A DNA stretch of 40,826 bases. It comes from Desulfocapsa sp. (GTDB taxonomy: Bacteria > Desulfobacterota > Desulfobulbia > Desulfobulbales > Desulfocapsaceae). The notes beneath the pieces are model-generated. The model searched no databases and was not told the origin of the DNA. It saw only the letters and a list, made by a program, of their open reading frames with translations. Position 1 is the first letter of the stretch, and every line of letters starts with the position of its first letter. The DNA lies in NCBI GenBank assembly GCA_029935315.1, contig JAOZKN010000009.1, positions 1 to 40,826 on the forward strand. The letters are read 5' to 3'. The translations under genes and the position numbers were made by a program. Below, in pieces: positions 13,153-22,662 of this stretch.

Positions 13153-14919
13153 ATGACGAACCGCAAGCCAGATCTGCGTACGATCCTTTTCCCCTTGCTA
13201 CTGGCTGTGATCATTGGTGGCCTGGCGGGTCTTGGAGCAGTTTTTTTTCGATGGCTTATCGAAATTGGAATTAATTTTTTCTGGGCAGGTGATGGTGGCT
13301 TTGTTAGCCAGTATGAGCAAGCACCGTACCTCTGGCGCTTTGTCATACCTGTGCTGGCCGGTTTTGTTCTCGGTCCTCTTCTCCATTTTGTCGCACCTGA
13401 AATTCGTGGCCCCGGAGTGCCTGAGGTTATGGCGGCTCTGGCCCATCGAGATGGTATTATCAGACACCGGGTCACTGTTGCTAAAAGTTTTGCCACAGCC
13501 ACTTTTATTGCCGCAGGATGTTCTGTGGGCCGGGAAGGGCCCATTGTACAAATAGGATCTTCCATCGGCTCATCATTATGCCAGCTCTTGCGTCTGGGGC
13601 CGGATCATCGTAAATTAGCAGTTGCCTGTGGTGCTGCTGCGGGTATTGCTGCAACCTTCCAGGCACCCATGGCCGGGACCCTTTTTGTGGTTGAGATTCT
13701 TCTTTTTGACCTGGAGGTCGCTTCACTCTCCAATATTGTTATTGCTGCTGTGACCGGCACCATGGTTTCCCGTTCCTTCTGGGTGGACGGTATATTGTTT
13801 CAGGCGCCTCAATTTGTTTTGGGACATCCGGCAGAACTTCTCGTCTATTTTGGTTTGGGCGTTATGGCGGGTTTGTTGAGTCTTTTGCTTATGGCTCTCA
13901 TCTTTGGCCTGAGCAAGGGCCTGGATCAATTGAAGGTGCCGGGATGGTTGTCCCCTGCTCTGGGGGGACTGGTTGTTGGTATCCTTGGGCTGTTTTACCC
14001 CAGGGCACTGGGGGTAGGCTATGAAGCGGTCACCCAGGTTTTGCAGGGTGAGTTTTTGTTTTCCACTGCCCTTATTCTGCTACTTGCAAAATTACTGGCC
14101 ACCAGTTCATGTATTGGTTCCGGGATGAGTGGCGGTGTGTTTGCACCGTCTCTTTTTTTGGGGGCTATGCTTGGAGCCATGTTTGGTAATTTTGCCCATC
14201 TTATCTGGCCCGATTCAACCATGCTTTCCAGTCATTTCGCCCTGGTAGGGATGGGAGCAGTGGTGGCAGGCACTACGCTCGCACCCATCACTGCAATTTT
14301 GACTATTTTTGAATTGACCTATAACTATGATATTATTCTGCCACTCATGGTGGCCTGTATTCCAAGTATTATTGTTGTTCGACTGCTGCACGGCTTCTCT
14401 ATTTATGAAACGAAGTTGCTCATGCAGGGTGTTCGCATTGTCAAGGGCCACGATGCCAACCGCCTGCGATCCTTGAAAATTCGTGACTATATTTGTACGG
14501 ATCACACTCTCCTGCCTGCACAGACACCCCTTGTCGATATTCTGGACCAGATGCTCAAGAGTTCTTTTCCCCATTTTATGATCAAGAACAGGCAGGGGGA
14601 ACTGGCTGGTATTCTCACCCTTCGAGACCTTCGGGCGTTTTTGAACAGGCCTGGTCCTGTGGACCCATCTATTACCGCCGGGGACCTGATGAAACGGGAG
14701 GTGATTACTGTTCACGAAAATGACAATCTGGAGGGAGCATTCCATCTGTTTAGCAACCATCATTTTTCATTTTTACCGGTTCTCTCAGAGGTTGACTCAG
14801 GGAAGGTTGTTGGCTGCCTTAAAAAAGACGATTTGATTACCGCGTATAATCAACATATTCTGAAGGATGATTATCAACTTGCCTCTAATCTTGTCTGTCG
14901 CCTACCCGTGAGAAAATAA
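13153..14919 (+). CDS. CLC-type anion channel/transporter with CBS pair
   Basis: A 588-residue CLC protein: membrane domain (about 10-430) followed by two CBS domains (about 445-575; SLKIRDYICTD and AGDLMKREVITV begin them). The gating glutamate E128 is present in GREGP, and the third selectivity motif appears as GSGMSGGVFAP. Two substitutions are informative. The first selectivity motif reads GPGVP (P87), not GSGIP. The position after E181 (VVEIL) is Ile, where H+-coupled CLC exchangers usually carry the proton glutamate. The first change is known from nitrate-preferring plant CLCs; the second is typical of channel-like CLCs. CBS domains often sense adenine nucleotides. Confidence 0.93.
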   Translation: MTNRKPDLRTILFPLLLAVIIGGLAGLGAVFFRWLIEIGINFFWAGDGGFVSQYEQAPYLWRFVIPVLAGFVLGPLLHFVAPEIRGPGVPEVMAALAHRDGIIRHRVTVAKSFATATFIAAGCSVGREGPIVQIGSSIGSSLCQLLRLGPDHRKLAVACGAAAGIAATFQAPMAGTLFVVEILLFDLEVASLSNIVIAAVTGTMVSRSFWVDGILFQAPQFVLGHPAELLVYFGLGVMAGLLSLLLMALIFGLSKGLDQLKVPGWLSPALGGLVVGILGLFYPRALGVGYEAVTQVLQGEFLFSTALILLLAKLLATSSCIGSGMSGGVFAPSLFLGAMLGAMFGNFAHLIWPDSTMLSSHFALVGMGAVVAGTTLAPITAILTIFELTYNYDIILPLMVACIPSIIVVRLLHGFSIYETKLLMQGVRIVKGHDANRLRSLKIRDYICTDHTLLPAQTPLVDILDQMLKSSFPHFMIKNRQGELAGILTLRDLRAFLNRPGPVDPSITAGDLMKREVITVHENDNLEGAFHLFSNHHFSFLPVLSEVDSGKVVGCLKKDDLITAYNQHILKDDYQLASNLVCRLPVRK

Positions 14920-15043
14920 AAGGCGTTTGCTGTACTGCTGTTTAAAAAAACAACTTTGTAGTAATATGGGGGATACACGAGGTGTCTTCGTCTGGTTTCT
15001 GGTCAGGTGAACAGGAAAAGGACGAACAGGAGTTTTTTTTCTT

Positions 15044-15769
15044 ATGCATTTCACTCGCTTTCTTATCATTTTGGTCGTTCTTGCACTGCTTCCTCTGCAA
15101 AGTCATGCCGAAGATATTACCGTTGTTACTGACATATGGGAAGATTATACCAATACGAATGGAACCGGGTTTTACCTTGATGTGTTAAGACAGGTGTTCC
15201 CTCCACCCGGGTACAAGCTGGTCATTCAATACGTGCCCTATAAACGTTCCCTGCACTTGGTTAAACAGGGTGTTGCCGATATTACGACAGGGGTAAACGC
15301 AGGTGATATGGAAGAAAAATTCCTGGCTTTGGAATTTGTAGAAAAAGATTCAGTTGATATGCTTGTCAAAAATGAACTGGCTGAAAACTGGCAAGGCCTT
15401 AAATCCCTTAAAGATAAAAATGTCGTGGCGAAAATCGGTTACAATTTTGGAAGTGTTTTCGAGGTTCCGGTACATTACGAAGAAAAAACGCAACTTCTTG
15501 GTATGATGAAAATGCTTGGGGCTGGTCGTGTTGATGCTGTCCTGGATTACAAAAGTGACATCAAAAAACTCTGGGACAAATCAGGCCTGGGTGACAACTA
15601 TAGCATTATCGAGAGGGTTATTGAGAAAAACGCCTATTACGCTTTTTCCGACAGGAATCCTGCCTTTAAGGAGCATTTCCTGAAGGTCTTTCCTCCGTTA
15701 GTGCAATCAGGAAAGATCCTCGAAATAGGCTTGCAATATGGGATTGAGGCAAGGGATCTTCCCCAATAA
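15044..15769 (+). CDS. Periplasmic solute-binding protein (SBP_bac_3-like)
   Basis: A 241-residue exported protein with signal peptide (residues 1-22, cleavage after QSHA) and a type-3 extracellular solute-binding fold: ITVVTDIWEDYTNTNGTGFYLDV at the start of lobe 1, YKRSLHLVKQGVADI, the crossover DKNVVAKIGYNFGSVF, and lobe 2 with GRVDAVLDYKSDI. No ABC permease or ATPase gene is adjacent, so it is an orphan; proteins of this type may feed a distant transporter or sense a ligand. Substrate not predictable. Confidence 0.82.
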   Translation: MHFTRFLIILVVLALLPLQSHAEDITVVTDIWEDYTNTNGTGFYLDVLRQVFPPPGYKLVIQYVPYKRSLHLVKQGVADITTGVNAGDMEEKFLALEFVEKDSVDMLVKNELAENWQGLKSLKDKNVVAKIGYNFGSVFEVPVHYEEKTQLLGMMKMLGAGRVDAVLDYKSDIKKLWDKSGLGDNYSIIERVIEKNAYYAFSDRNPAFKEHFLKVFPPLVQSGKILEIGLQYGIEARDLPQ

Positions 15770-15770
15770 T

Positions 15771-15806
15771 GTATGGCTGACTCCTGCAGCAATATGCCGG
15801 CCATAC
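15771..15806 (+). terminator. Possible terminator hairpin
   Basis: GTATGGC (15771-15777) and GCCATAC (15800-15806) form a 7-bp stem just after the solute-binding protein stop codon. The T-tract after it is weak (GTTATTT), so efficiency is uncertain. Confidence 0.35.
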
Positions 15807-15941
15807 GTTATTTCGACTTTCTTTGATTTACAGAGCGAATACCGTCTTCAAATGCGATTTGTATTTGTTGAAGTTGTTCTCTATATTCGGGTTTTGTATA
15901 CATAAAAAAATATCTTATTCATTTTAGCAGGGATGTTTGTC

Positions 15942-16562
15942 ATGTCGCCAGAAAGTGCAATATCATTTTTGTTCATTATTTTTATTTTTGCGATTACCCC
16001 GGGACCAGGAGTTTTTGCTCTTTTGGCGAGATCTTTAGCTTCCGGGGTTAAACCTTGTATTGGTCTTGCATTCGGTATGGCTGTAAGCGATGTCATCTAT
16101 CTGATTCTTGCGTGTTTTGGCCTTGCCGTCATTGCCGAACAGTGGGCCGGACTCTTTATGACTATCCGTTTTGCTGGTGCTCTCTATCTTTTTTATCTTG
16201 GCTGGAAGATGTGGAACGCATCTTCCGAACTCTCTTTGCAGAATGGCGCCGGTGATGTCACCTTCACTGCCGCCAAAGGTTTTTTCCAGGGGTTTTTGAT
16301 TTCAGCCTCCAATCCCAAAGTGATCTTCTTTTATATCGCCTTCCTGCCCACTATTATGGATCTTAACAGTCTGACGCCTTCTGACATCGCTCTGGCCTCT
16401 GCTATCACTCTCACAGGACTTATGATGGGTCTGATGACTGTGGTTGTCTGTGCTTCTTCTGCGAGGAGATTCTTTACTTCTCCAAAGGCGGTAAAGGGTC
16501 TTAACCGTACATCCGGAGGGATTATGATAGGAGCCGGTTCATATCTTGGCCTTCATGGGTGA
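15942..16562 (+). CDS. LysE/RhtB-family exporter
   Basis: A 206-residue inner-membrane exporter of the LysE/RhtB (amino acid or metabolite efflux) family. Hallmarks are the N-terminal ITPGPGVFALLARSL motif, GLAFGMAVSDVIYL, the conserved ALYLFYLGWKMW segment, GFLISASNPKVIFFY and about six membrane helices. The ATG at 15942 gives the usual MSPE-like start with AGGG 9 bases upstream; an in-frame ATG at 15933 is possible but sits directly on that site. Substrate unknown. It converges on the fumarase gene. Confidence 0.88.
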   Translation: MSPESAISFLFIIFIFAITPGPGVFALLARSLASGVKPCIGLAFGMAVSDVIYLILACFGLAVIAEQWAGLFMTIRFAGALYLFYLGWKMWNASSELSLQNGAGDVTFTAAKGFFQGFLISASNPKVIFFYIAFLPTIMDLNSLTPSDIALASAITLTGLMMGLMTVVVCASSARRFFTSPKAVKGLNRTSGGIMIGAGSYLGLHG

Positions 16563-16574
16563 CGTGAAGGCCAA
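16546..16574. terminator. Stem-loop between convergent genes
   Basis: TTGGCCTTCA (16546-16555) and TGAAGGCCAA (16565-16574) form a perfect 10-bp stem with a 9-base loop overlapping the stop codon of the LysE-like gene. There is no strong T-tract on either strand, but its place between convergent genes suggests a role in 3' end formation. Confidence 0.45.
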
Positions 16575-16648
16575 AAGTTTGCTGCCACCCCTGCCAACCC
16601 AAGACGAACAGAGGGAGTGTCAGCAACTGTAACAGTGGTTGGCAATTG

Positions 16649-18169
16649 TCAATTGCGGCTTCGATAGTCCCGTATTTTCTGGCTCCATGTGGCAGGGCCT
16701 GTTTTGTGGACAGACTCTCCCTGGCTGTCAACGGCAACTGTCACAGGCATATCTTCCACCTCAAATTCGTAGATGGCTTCCATGCCAAGGTCTGCAAAGG
16801 CAACAATCCGGGATTTTTTGATGGCTTTGGAAACCAGGTAGGCGGCACCACCCACGGCCATCAGGTAAACTGCTCCATGTTCTTTAATGGAGGCAATGGT
16901 TTTATCGCCACGCTCAGATTTTCCTATCATGCCAATGAGCCCTGTCTCCTCAAGCATCATATCGGTGTATTTATCCATGCGGGTGGAGGTGGTTGGTCCG
17001 GCAGGTCCCACTGCTTCACCTTTTATCGGATCTACCGGACCCACGTAGTAGATGAATTTTCCATTAAAATCAACACCATCGGGGAGTGGTTTGCCTTCGT
17101 TGAGCAGGCTTTGGATTCTGCGGTGGGCTGCATCACGGCCTGTGAGGATGGTGCCGTTGAGTAGCAGGGTCTCACCAGGTTTCCAGGAGGCAATTTCCTC
17201 TTTGCTGATGCCATCAAGTTGAACCCGTTTGACAGAATCTCCCATGTCCCATTCTATTGTGGGCCAGTCTTCAATGCGGGGCGGGGTAAAATGTGCCGGT
17301 CCGCTGCCGTCCAGAGTGAAGTGGATATGGCGGGTGGCTGCACAGTTTGGAATGATAGCAACGGGAAGTGAGGCTGCATGGGTGGGATAGTCGAGGATTT
17401 TAACATCCAGGGCCGTGGTGAGTCCGCCCAGTCCCTGTGCACCAATACCAAGTGCATTCACCTTCTCGTAAATTTCAAGACGTAATTCTTCAACTCTGTT
17501 TTCCGGCCCCTTTTCCTGCAGTTCCTGTATGTCAATGGGAGCCATCAACGATTCCTTGGCCAGCACCATGGCCTTGTCAACGGTGCCCCCAATGCCGATG
17601 CCGAGAATTCCGGGAGGACACCAGCCTGCACCCATGGTGGGAACTGTACGTACAACCCAGTCGACGATGGAGTCGCCGGGATTGAGTGTGGTAAAATGAC
17701 TTTTGTTTTCTGAACCACCACCTTTGGCGGCAATACGGATATCCACAGAGGATCCGGCAACCAGTTCTGTATAGATTACGGCCGGAGTATTATCTTTTGT
17801 GTTCAGTCGTGCACCTGCCGGGTCTGCTACAACCGAGGCGCGCAAAGGATTTTCCTTATTGGTATAGGCACGGCGTACTCCCTCATCAACCAGTTCCTGG
17901 ATGGGGGTGTTTGTGTCAAAGCGACACTCCATACCAATTTGTAAAAAGACAGTTACAATCCCTGTATCCTGGCATATGGGGCGTTGTCCCATGGCAGCCA
18001 TACGTGAATTAATAAGAATCTGGGCCATGGCATCTTTTGCCGCCCTGTTTTTTTCCTGTTCGTAGGCCCTGGTCATGGCACGGACAAAATCACGGGGATG
18101 AGTATAAGAAATGTACTGCAGACTTTCTGCTATGGAGTCAATGAAATCCTTGCTGCTGATAGTTGTCAT
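16649..18169 (-). CDS. fumA: Class I (Fe-S) fumarate hydratase
   Basis: A 506-residue oxygen-labile class I fumarase that interconverts fumarate and malate, with alpha and beta parts fused as in FumA/FumB. The N-terminal Fe-S domain (1 to about 300) carries cluster-ligand cysteines in RPICQDTGIVTVF, GAGWCPPGILGIGIGG and PNCAATRHIHF. The C-terminal domain contains GRDAAHRRI with the conserved His, IYYVGPVDP and GPTTSTRMDKYT. Length is typical of the fused form. It is expected in the TCA cycle or reductive succinate metabolism. It follows the beta-helix protein gene by 31 bp on the same strand. The fumA symbol reflects family, not proven orthology. Confidence 0.93.
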   Translation of the reverse strand: MTTISSKDFIDSIAESLQYISYTHPRDFVRAMTRAYEQEKNRAAKDAMAQILINSRMAAMGQRPICQDTGIVTVFLQIGMECRFDTNTPIQELVDEGVRRAYTNKENPLRASVVADPAGARLNTKDNTPAVIYTELVAGSSVDIRIAAKGGGSENKSHFTTLNPGDSIVDWVVRTVPTMGAGWCPPGILGIGIGGTVDKAMVLAKESLMAPIDIQELQEKGPENRVEELRLEIYEKVNALGIGAQGLGGLTTALDVKILDYPTHAASLPVAIIPNCAATRHIHFTLDGSGPAHFTPPRIEDWPTIEWDMGDSVKRVQLDGISKEEIASWKPGETLLLNGTILTGRDAAHRRIQSLLNEGKPLPDGVDFNGKFIYYVGPVDPIKGEAVGPAGPTTSTRMDKYTDMMLEETGLIGMIGKSERGDKTIASIKEHGAVYLMAVGGAAYLVSKAIKKSRIVAFADLGMEAIYEFEVEDMPVTVAVDSQGESVHKTGPATWSQKIRDYRSRN

Positions 18170-18200
18170 AGTCTTCTCTGTCTGGTGTTATGGATGGGAG

Positions 18201-19007
18201 TCAGCGTATAATGCTTCGTGGTTTATGATATCCGGATGGGGCCGTGGTATTGGGCATCAGGATTCCTCCTTTGCCGATGATGGTGCCGGGATTTGTCACG
18301 GAATTGCATCCACTCTGGGCACCATCACCAAGGATTGCACCGAACTTACGTCGTCCGGTATCAACCAGCCCATCTTCAGTGCAGATGGAGACATTGCCCC
18401 CTAAGAATTTAAGGTTAGCAAATTTAGTTCCTGCTCCGAGGTTGGCGTCCTGGCCCAGGATTGAATCGCCAAGATAGGCAAAGTGACCCGCCTTGGCATC
18501 ATTTAAGAAGATGGAGTGTTTCACCTCGGTTGTATGTCCCACAACACAACTTTTTCCGGTGAGACAATAGCCACGAAGATATGCTCCCTGGCGTACTTCT
18601 GTGCAATCACCTATGATTGCAGGCGACTTGATCAGTGATCCTCCTTCCACCAGAACGCCTGGGCCAATATCAATCTGCTGGCCAATGAGAATGGCACCAG
18701 CCATAATGACAGCTGCGCCAGTGAGTTCTTTGTTGTCTTTATTTCCTCTGACCGTAAGCTTCCCTTTTGTGGTGTCGCCATATTCTATGCTGTAGTCATC
18801 ACTGGAAAATATTTTTCCCTGATGTATAATGAGAGAATGGGGCAGAGGGACACCGTTCTGAAGCAAGTCGGGGTCAAAAGAGGGATACTTGTGGCTATCC
18901 ATATATGATTTCAGATTGTTCAGCGCTTCCCATACCGGTTTTTCTGTATCAAAAAGTCCCGGATGGGCAAAGTCGGAGAGGTCAAAAAAAGATTGTGCGG
19001 TCAGCAT
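18201..19007 (-). CDS. Left-handed beta-helix (hexapeptide) protein, GlmU-acyltransferase-like
   Basis: A 268-residue protein with many hexapeptide turns (IGQQIDIGPGVLVEGG, IIGDCTEVRQGAYLRG, CVVGHTTEVKHS, LGAGTKFANLKF, TIIGKGGILMPN), the left-handed beta-helix of sugar-nucleotide acyltransferases such as the C-terminal half of GlmU. A nucleotidyltransferase domain is missing; the N-terminal 80 residues are not recognised. The ATG at 19007 is preferred since GGAG lies 6 bases upstream; the frame extends to a TTG at 19034. It is likely co-transcribed with the fumarase gene. Acyl acceptor unknown. Confidence 0.78.
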   Translation of the reverse strand: MLTAQSFFDLSDFAHPGLFDTEKPVWEALNNLKSYMDSHKYPSFDPDLLQNGVPLPHSLIIHQGKIFSSDDYSIEYGDTTKGKLTVRGNKDNKELTGAAVIMAGAILIGQQIDIGPGVLVEGGSLIKSPAIIGDCTEVRQGAYLRGYCLTGKSCVVGHTTEVKHSIFLNDAKAGHFAYLGDSILGQDANLGAGTKFANLKFLGGNVSICTEDGLVDTGRRKFGAILGDGAQSGCNSVTNPGTIIGKGGILMPNTTAPSGYHKPRSIIR

Positions 19008-19122
19008 GTTGTGCTCCAGATTCAACGTTGTCAAATATTAGCAAAGATTGTGACAGTATGGAAGAAATGAGTGAAATGTTCAAGAAAAAATCAACGAAGT
19101 GAACATGATGCTGATTGCCGGC

Positions 19123-19151
19123 TTGACTTCAATATGTGCAATGTTTAACTT
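19123..19151 (+). promoter_or_regulatory. Possible promoter of lon
   Basis: TTGACT and TAACTT separated by 17 bases resemble a weak vegetative promoter 70 bp before the lon start. A heat-shock-type promoter could not be made out. Confidence 0.35.
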
Positions 19152-19178
19152 TTGGCATTCTTTCAAAACTAATTATTC

Positions 19179-19198
19179 AGCAAACGTTTAGGTTTGCT
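19179..19198 (+). promoter_or_regulatory. Leader hairpin before lon
   Basis: AGCAAAC (19179-19185) and GTTTGCT (19192-19198) form a 7-bp hairpin followed by TTTTCTAT, ending about 10 bases before the CGGAGG site of lon. It could act as an attenuator or modulate translation, or may be the end of an upstream transcript. Confidence 0.4.
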
Positions 19199-19221
19199 TT
19201 TCTATATTTCCGGAGGTTTTT

Positions 19222-21621
19222 GTGGAATTTAATGATTCTTTAGCAATGGGCATGGATGATTTTACCGATCATGAGGACATGGTTATTCCAAATGAATTGC
19301 CGATGATGGCAGTTCGGGATGTTGTTGTTTTCAATTATATGATTATCCCGCTTTTTGTGGGCCGGCCTAATTCTGTGGAAGCAGTCAATGCGGCTCTTGC
19401 TGGCGATAAGCTCTTAATGCTGCTCACTCAAAAGGATGCAACTGCGGACGATCCCGGACCGGAAGATTTGTATAATGTGGGCATGGTGTGCATGGTTATG
19501 CGTACCCTGAAACTACCCGATGGCAGATTGAAAGTTCTTGTTCAGGCGGTTTCCAAGGCCAAAGTGAAGAAGTATATCCACACGGAACCTTATAGCAAGG
19601 TGCGGATCAAAGTACTTCCGGAAGTAGAGAGCGAAAATAACGATGTGGCAACAGAGGCGCTGATGCGTACCGTGCGTGAGCAGACGGAAAAGATCATGTC
19701 TCTGCGTGGTATTCTTTCCGCTGATCTGATGATGATCATCAATAATATCGAAGATCCCGGTCGGCTTGCTGATCTTGTTGGTTCCAACCTGCGCCTGAAG
19801 ATCCCGGAATCTCAGGCGATTCTTGAAGAACAGGATCCGAATAAACGTTTGCAGCTGGTAAACGATCTACTCACCAAGGAACTTGAAGTCTCAACGGTTC
19901 AGGCAAAGATCCAGTCTGATGCCAAGGAAGAGATGTCCAAGTCTCAGCGCGAGTATTATCTTCGCGAGCAACTGCACGCCTTGCAGAAAGAACTTGGTGA
20001 CAGCGATGAGCGCGGGCAGGAAATTGATGATCTGCTGCGTAAGCTCAAAAAGACCAAGATGCCTAAAAAGGTGCGAAAAGAGGCAAAAAAGCAGATTGAA
20101 CGTATGGATATGATGCATCCGGATTCTTCCGAGGCCACCATTATCCGTACCTATATTGATTGGATTCTTGATGTGCCCTGGAAAAAGGGAACCAAAGACC
20201 GCCTGGATTTAAAGGCTGCCAAAGTTGTCCTTGATGATGATCACTTTGGTCTGGATAAGATCAAAGAACGTATTCTGGAATATCTGGCAGTACGCAAGCT
20301 TAACGCTGATACAAAAGGTCCCATTTTATGTTTTGTGGGACCTCCCGGTGTTGGAAAAACCTCCCTTGGCAAATCCATTGCCAGAGCCATGGGACGTAAA
20401 TTCTATCGCCTGTCCCTGGGCGGCATGCGGGATGAGGCAGAAATACGCGGGCATAGGCGTACCTATATTGGTGCCATGCCTGGAAGGATTTTACAGGGCT
20501 TGAAAATGGTGGAATCCAACAATCCTATTTTTATGATGGATGAGGTGGATAAGATCGGTTCCGATTATCGTGGTGACCCTTCTTCTGCGCTTCTGGAAGT
20601 CCTGGATCCGGAGCAGAATTTTGAGTTTTCCGATCACTATATGAACATGCCCTTTGATCTTTCCAAGGTTATGTTTATCACCACCGCCAACAGGATGGAC
20701 ACTATTCCCGGACCTCTCCTGGACAGAATGGAGATCATAGAACTTTCCGGATACACCCTGGAAGAAAAGGTGGTTATTGCCAGGAAATATCTGCTGCCGC
20801 GACAGATAAAAGAAAATGGAATCAAAGCAAGGCATATGCGTCTTAAAGATGATACCTTACAATATATCATCAGTCACTATACACACGAGGCCGGCCTGCG
20901 TAATCTGGAGCGGGAAATCGGAAAGGTTTGCCGTAAACTGGCGAGAAAAATAGCAGAAGGCGGGAAAGGTCCCTATGCAATTAACCGAAATACCCTGACC
21001 CGGTATCTGGGCCCGCCAAAAACTATACCGGAATCAGAGCTGGAAACCCTCCACCAGCCAGGGCTTGTAACAGGCCTTGCCTGGACAGAAGTTGGTGGTG
21101 AGATTCTGCAGATTGAAGTGAATTTTATGCCGGGAAAAGGCAAGATGCTGCTCACCGGACAACTTGGTGATGTGATGAAGGAATCGGTGCAGGCAGCACT
21201 CACCTATTGCCGAAGCCGTTGCGGTGATCTTGGTATAAAAGATGATTATTTTGATAAACATGATATTCATGTTCACGTGCCGGCTGGTGCTATTCCAAAG
21301 GACGGACCATCCGCAGGCATCACCATGGCAACTGCAATTTACTCTGCCATCAGTGGCAAGAAGGTGCAGAAACGATTGGCCATGACCGGTGAGGTGACCC
21401 TTCGCGGTCGGGTTCTTCCCATTGGTGGCCTGAAAGAAAAAGCTCTGGCTGCCGTTCGGGCCGGAATTAACAAGGTGATTATCCCGGCCCAGAACGAAAA
21501 GGACCTTGTGGAAATTCCTGCTGAGATCCGTAAGACCATGACATTTTATCCGGTGACGGATATGGATGAAGTCGTTCGTCTGGCCTTTGATGGTAGTAAA
21601 GCCACGAAAAAGAAAAAGTAA
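19222..21621 (+). CDS. lon: ATP-dependent protease Lon (canonical)
   Basis: A 799-residue Lon protease that degrades misfolded and regulatory proteins in the cytoplasm. Layout: LON N-terminal substrate-binding domain (about 25-220, starting [23 protein letters not shown]), coiled coil, AAA+ module with Walker [10 protein letters not shown] (from about 373) and Walker [12 protein letters not shown], and S16 protease domain with catalytic S697 (KDGPSAG) and K740 (LKEK). Length is standard. The GTG start is supported by CGGAGG 8 bases before it. mltG follows without a gap. It is the reference against which the receiver insertion of the second Lon in this window can be placed. Confidence 0.97.
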   Translation: MEFNDSLAMGMDDFTDHEDMVIPNELPMMAVRDVVVFNYMIIPLFVGRPNSVEAVNAALAGDKLLMLLTQKDATADDPGPEDLYNVGMVCMVMRTLKLPDGRLKVLVQAVSKAKVKKYIHTEPYSKVRIKVLPEVESENNDVATEALMRTVREQTEKIMSLRGILSADLMMIINNIEDPGRLADLVGSNLRLKIPESQAILEEQDPNKRLQLVNDLLTKELEVSTVQAKIQSDAKEEMSKSQREYYLREQLHALQKELGDSDERGQEIDDLLRKLKKTKMPKKVRKEAKKQIERMDMMHPDSSEATIIRTYIDWILDVPWKKGTKDRLDLKAAKVVLDDDHFGLDKIKERILEYLAVRKLNADTKGPILCFVGPPGVGKTSLGKSIARAMGRKFYRLSLGGMRDEAEIRGHRRTYIGAMPGRILQGLKMVESNNPIFMMDEVDKIGSDYRGDPSSALLEVLDPEQNFEFSDHYMNMPFDLSKVMFITTANRMDTIPGPLLDRMEIIELSGYTLEEKVVIARKYLLPRQIKENGIKARHMRLKDDTLQYIISHYTHEAGLRNLEREIGKVCRKLARKIAEGGKGPYAINRNTLTRYLGPPKTIPESELETLHQPGLVTGLAWTEVGGEILQIEVNFMPGKGKMLLTGQLGDVMKESVQAALTYCRSRCGDLGIKDDYFDKHDIHVHVPAGAIPKDGPSAGITMATAIYSAISGKKVQKRLAMTGEVTLRGRVLPIGGLKEKALAAVRAGINKVIIPAQNEKDLVEIPAEIRKTMTFYPVTDMDEVVRLAFDGSKATKKKK

Positions 21622-22656
21622 GTGATTGAAAATACGGTATCTGAAGCAAAAAGGATCGCCCCCGGGGTGGTCCTTTTTCTGTTGGTGATAGTTGTCTCTC
21701 TGGGGGGATGGTTTCTTCGGTTTGTGGTCACTGCTGCCAGCGGAGAAAAAACAGAGAGTGTTGCTGTTGTGATTGCGAAGGGCACAACGCTGCAGGGCAT
21801 TAATGTAAAGCTTGCTGAAGCTGCTCTTGTGGAAGAGGATATTCGCTTTTTGTTACTCGCCCGTTATCTGGGGGTGGCCACTCAATTACATGCCGGCGAA
21901 TTTGCCCTGCACCGTGGGCAGACGCCCACAGAGCTCCTGCAGGAACTGGCTACAGCAACACCCATCCAGCATCCGGTGACGATTCCTGAAGGTCTGGTTA
22001 TTGACAAGATTGCAGGAATATTTGCCGCAGGTGGCTGGTGTGATCGTGAAGAATTTAACAGGCTTGCCCGTGATGCCGAATTTTTAAAGAGTCTGGGCCT
22101 TGGGAAGCGTCCCACCCTGGAAGGCTACCTGTATCCCGATACCTATTACCTGACACGCGCAGCACACGATGCCGAAGATCTTATCCGCATGCAGGTGCGC
22201 CGTTTCTTTTCTATATGGGACGAACTTCCCAAAGAAAACAGCTCAGGGCTCTCTTCCTTTGAAGTACTGACCCTGGCCTCCATGGTTGAAAAAGAGGCAG
22301 GAAAAGCTGATGAGCGCCCTGTTATCGCAGGTGTCTTTATGAATCGTCTCGCCAGAGGCATGCGTCTGCAGTCTGATCCCACCGTTATGTACGGCATTGA
22401 AAACTTCTCAGGTCGTTTGAGTAAAACGGATCTGCGGACACCCACTCCCTATAATACCTATACTCTGAAGCGTCTTCCCGCGGGCCCCATTTGCAATCCT
22501 GGCAGGGAGTCCATGCATGGTGTATTGCATCCCGAAAAAACGGACTATCTGTATTTTGTTTCCAAGGGGAAAGGCAGGCATTACTTTTCCAAAAATCTTC
22601 GTGAGCACAACAAAGCTGTATACAAGTATTTGCGTGGTTCCAGAAAGAAAAAGTAA
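21622..22656 (+). CDS. mltG: Endolytic murein transglycosylase MltG
   Basis: A 344-residue inner-membrane enzyme that cleaves nascent peptidoglycan glycan strands (YceG/MltG family). One N-terminal membrane helix (about 13-35) is followed by a LysM-like periplasmic part and the YceG domain, with the family signature LASMVEKEAGKADERPVIAGVF, including the catalytic Glu in VEKEA, and LQSDPTVMYG, TPYNTYTLKRLPAGPICNPG. It begins with GTG immediately after the lon stop codon, so its translation may depend on lon. Length is typical. Confidence 0.94.
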   Translation: MIENTVSEAKRIAPGVVLFLLVIVVSLGGWFLRFVVTAASGEKTESVAVVIAKGTTLQGINVKLAEAALVEEDIRFLLLARYLGVATQLHAGEFALHRGQTPTELLQELATATPIQHPVTIPEGLVIDKIAGIFAAGGWCDREEFNRLARDAEFLKSLGLGKRPTLEGYLYPDTYYLTRAAHDAEDLIRMQVRRFFSIWDELPKENSSGLSSFEVLTLASMVEKEAGKADERPVIAGVFMNRLARGMRLQSDPTVMYGIENFSGRLSKTDLRTPTPYNTYTLKRLPAGPICNPGRESMHGVLHPEKTDYLYFVSKGKGRHYFSKNLREHNKAVYKYLRGSRKKK

Positions 22657-22662
22657 AAAGAA

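Noticed and set aside
13092-13565. A 157-codon minus-strand open frame antisense to the CLC gene
   Set aside because: Highly biased Pro/Arg/Thr composition and complete overlap with a well-supported gene; a shadow frame.
14215-14763. A 182-codon minus-strand open frame antisense to the CLC CBS region
   Set aside because: No ribosome site or family resemblance; the plus-strand CBS domains explain the sequence.
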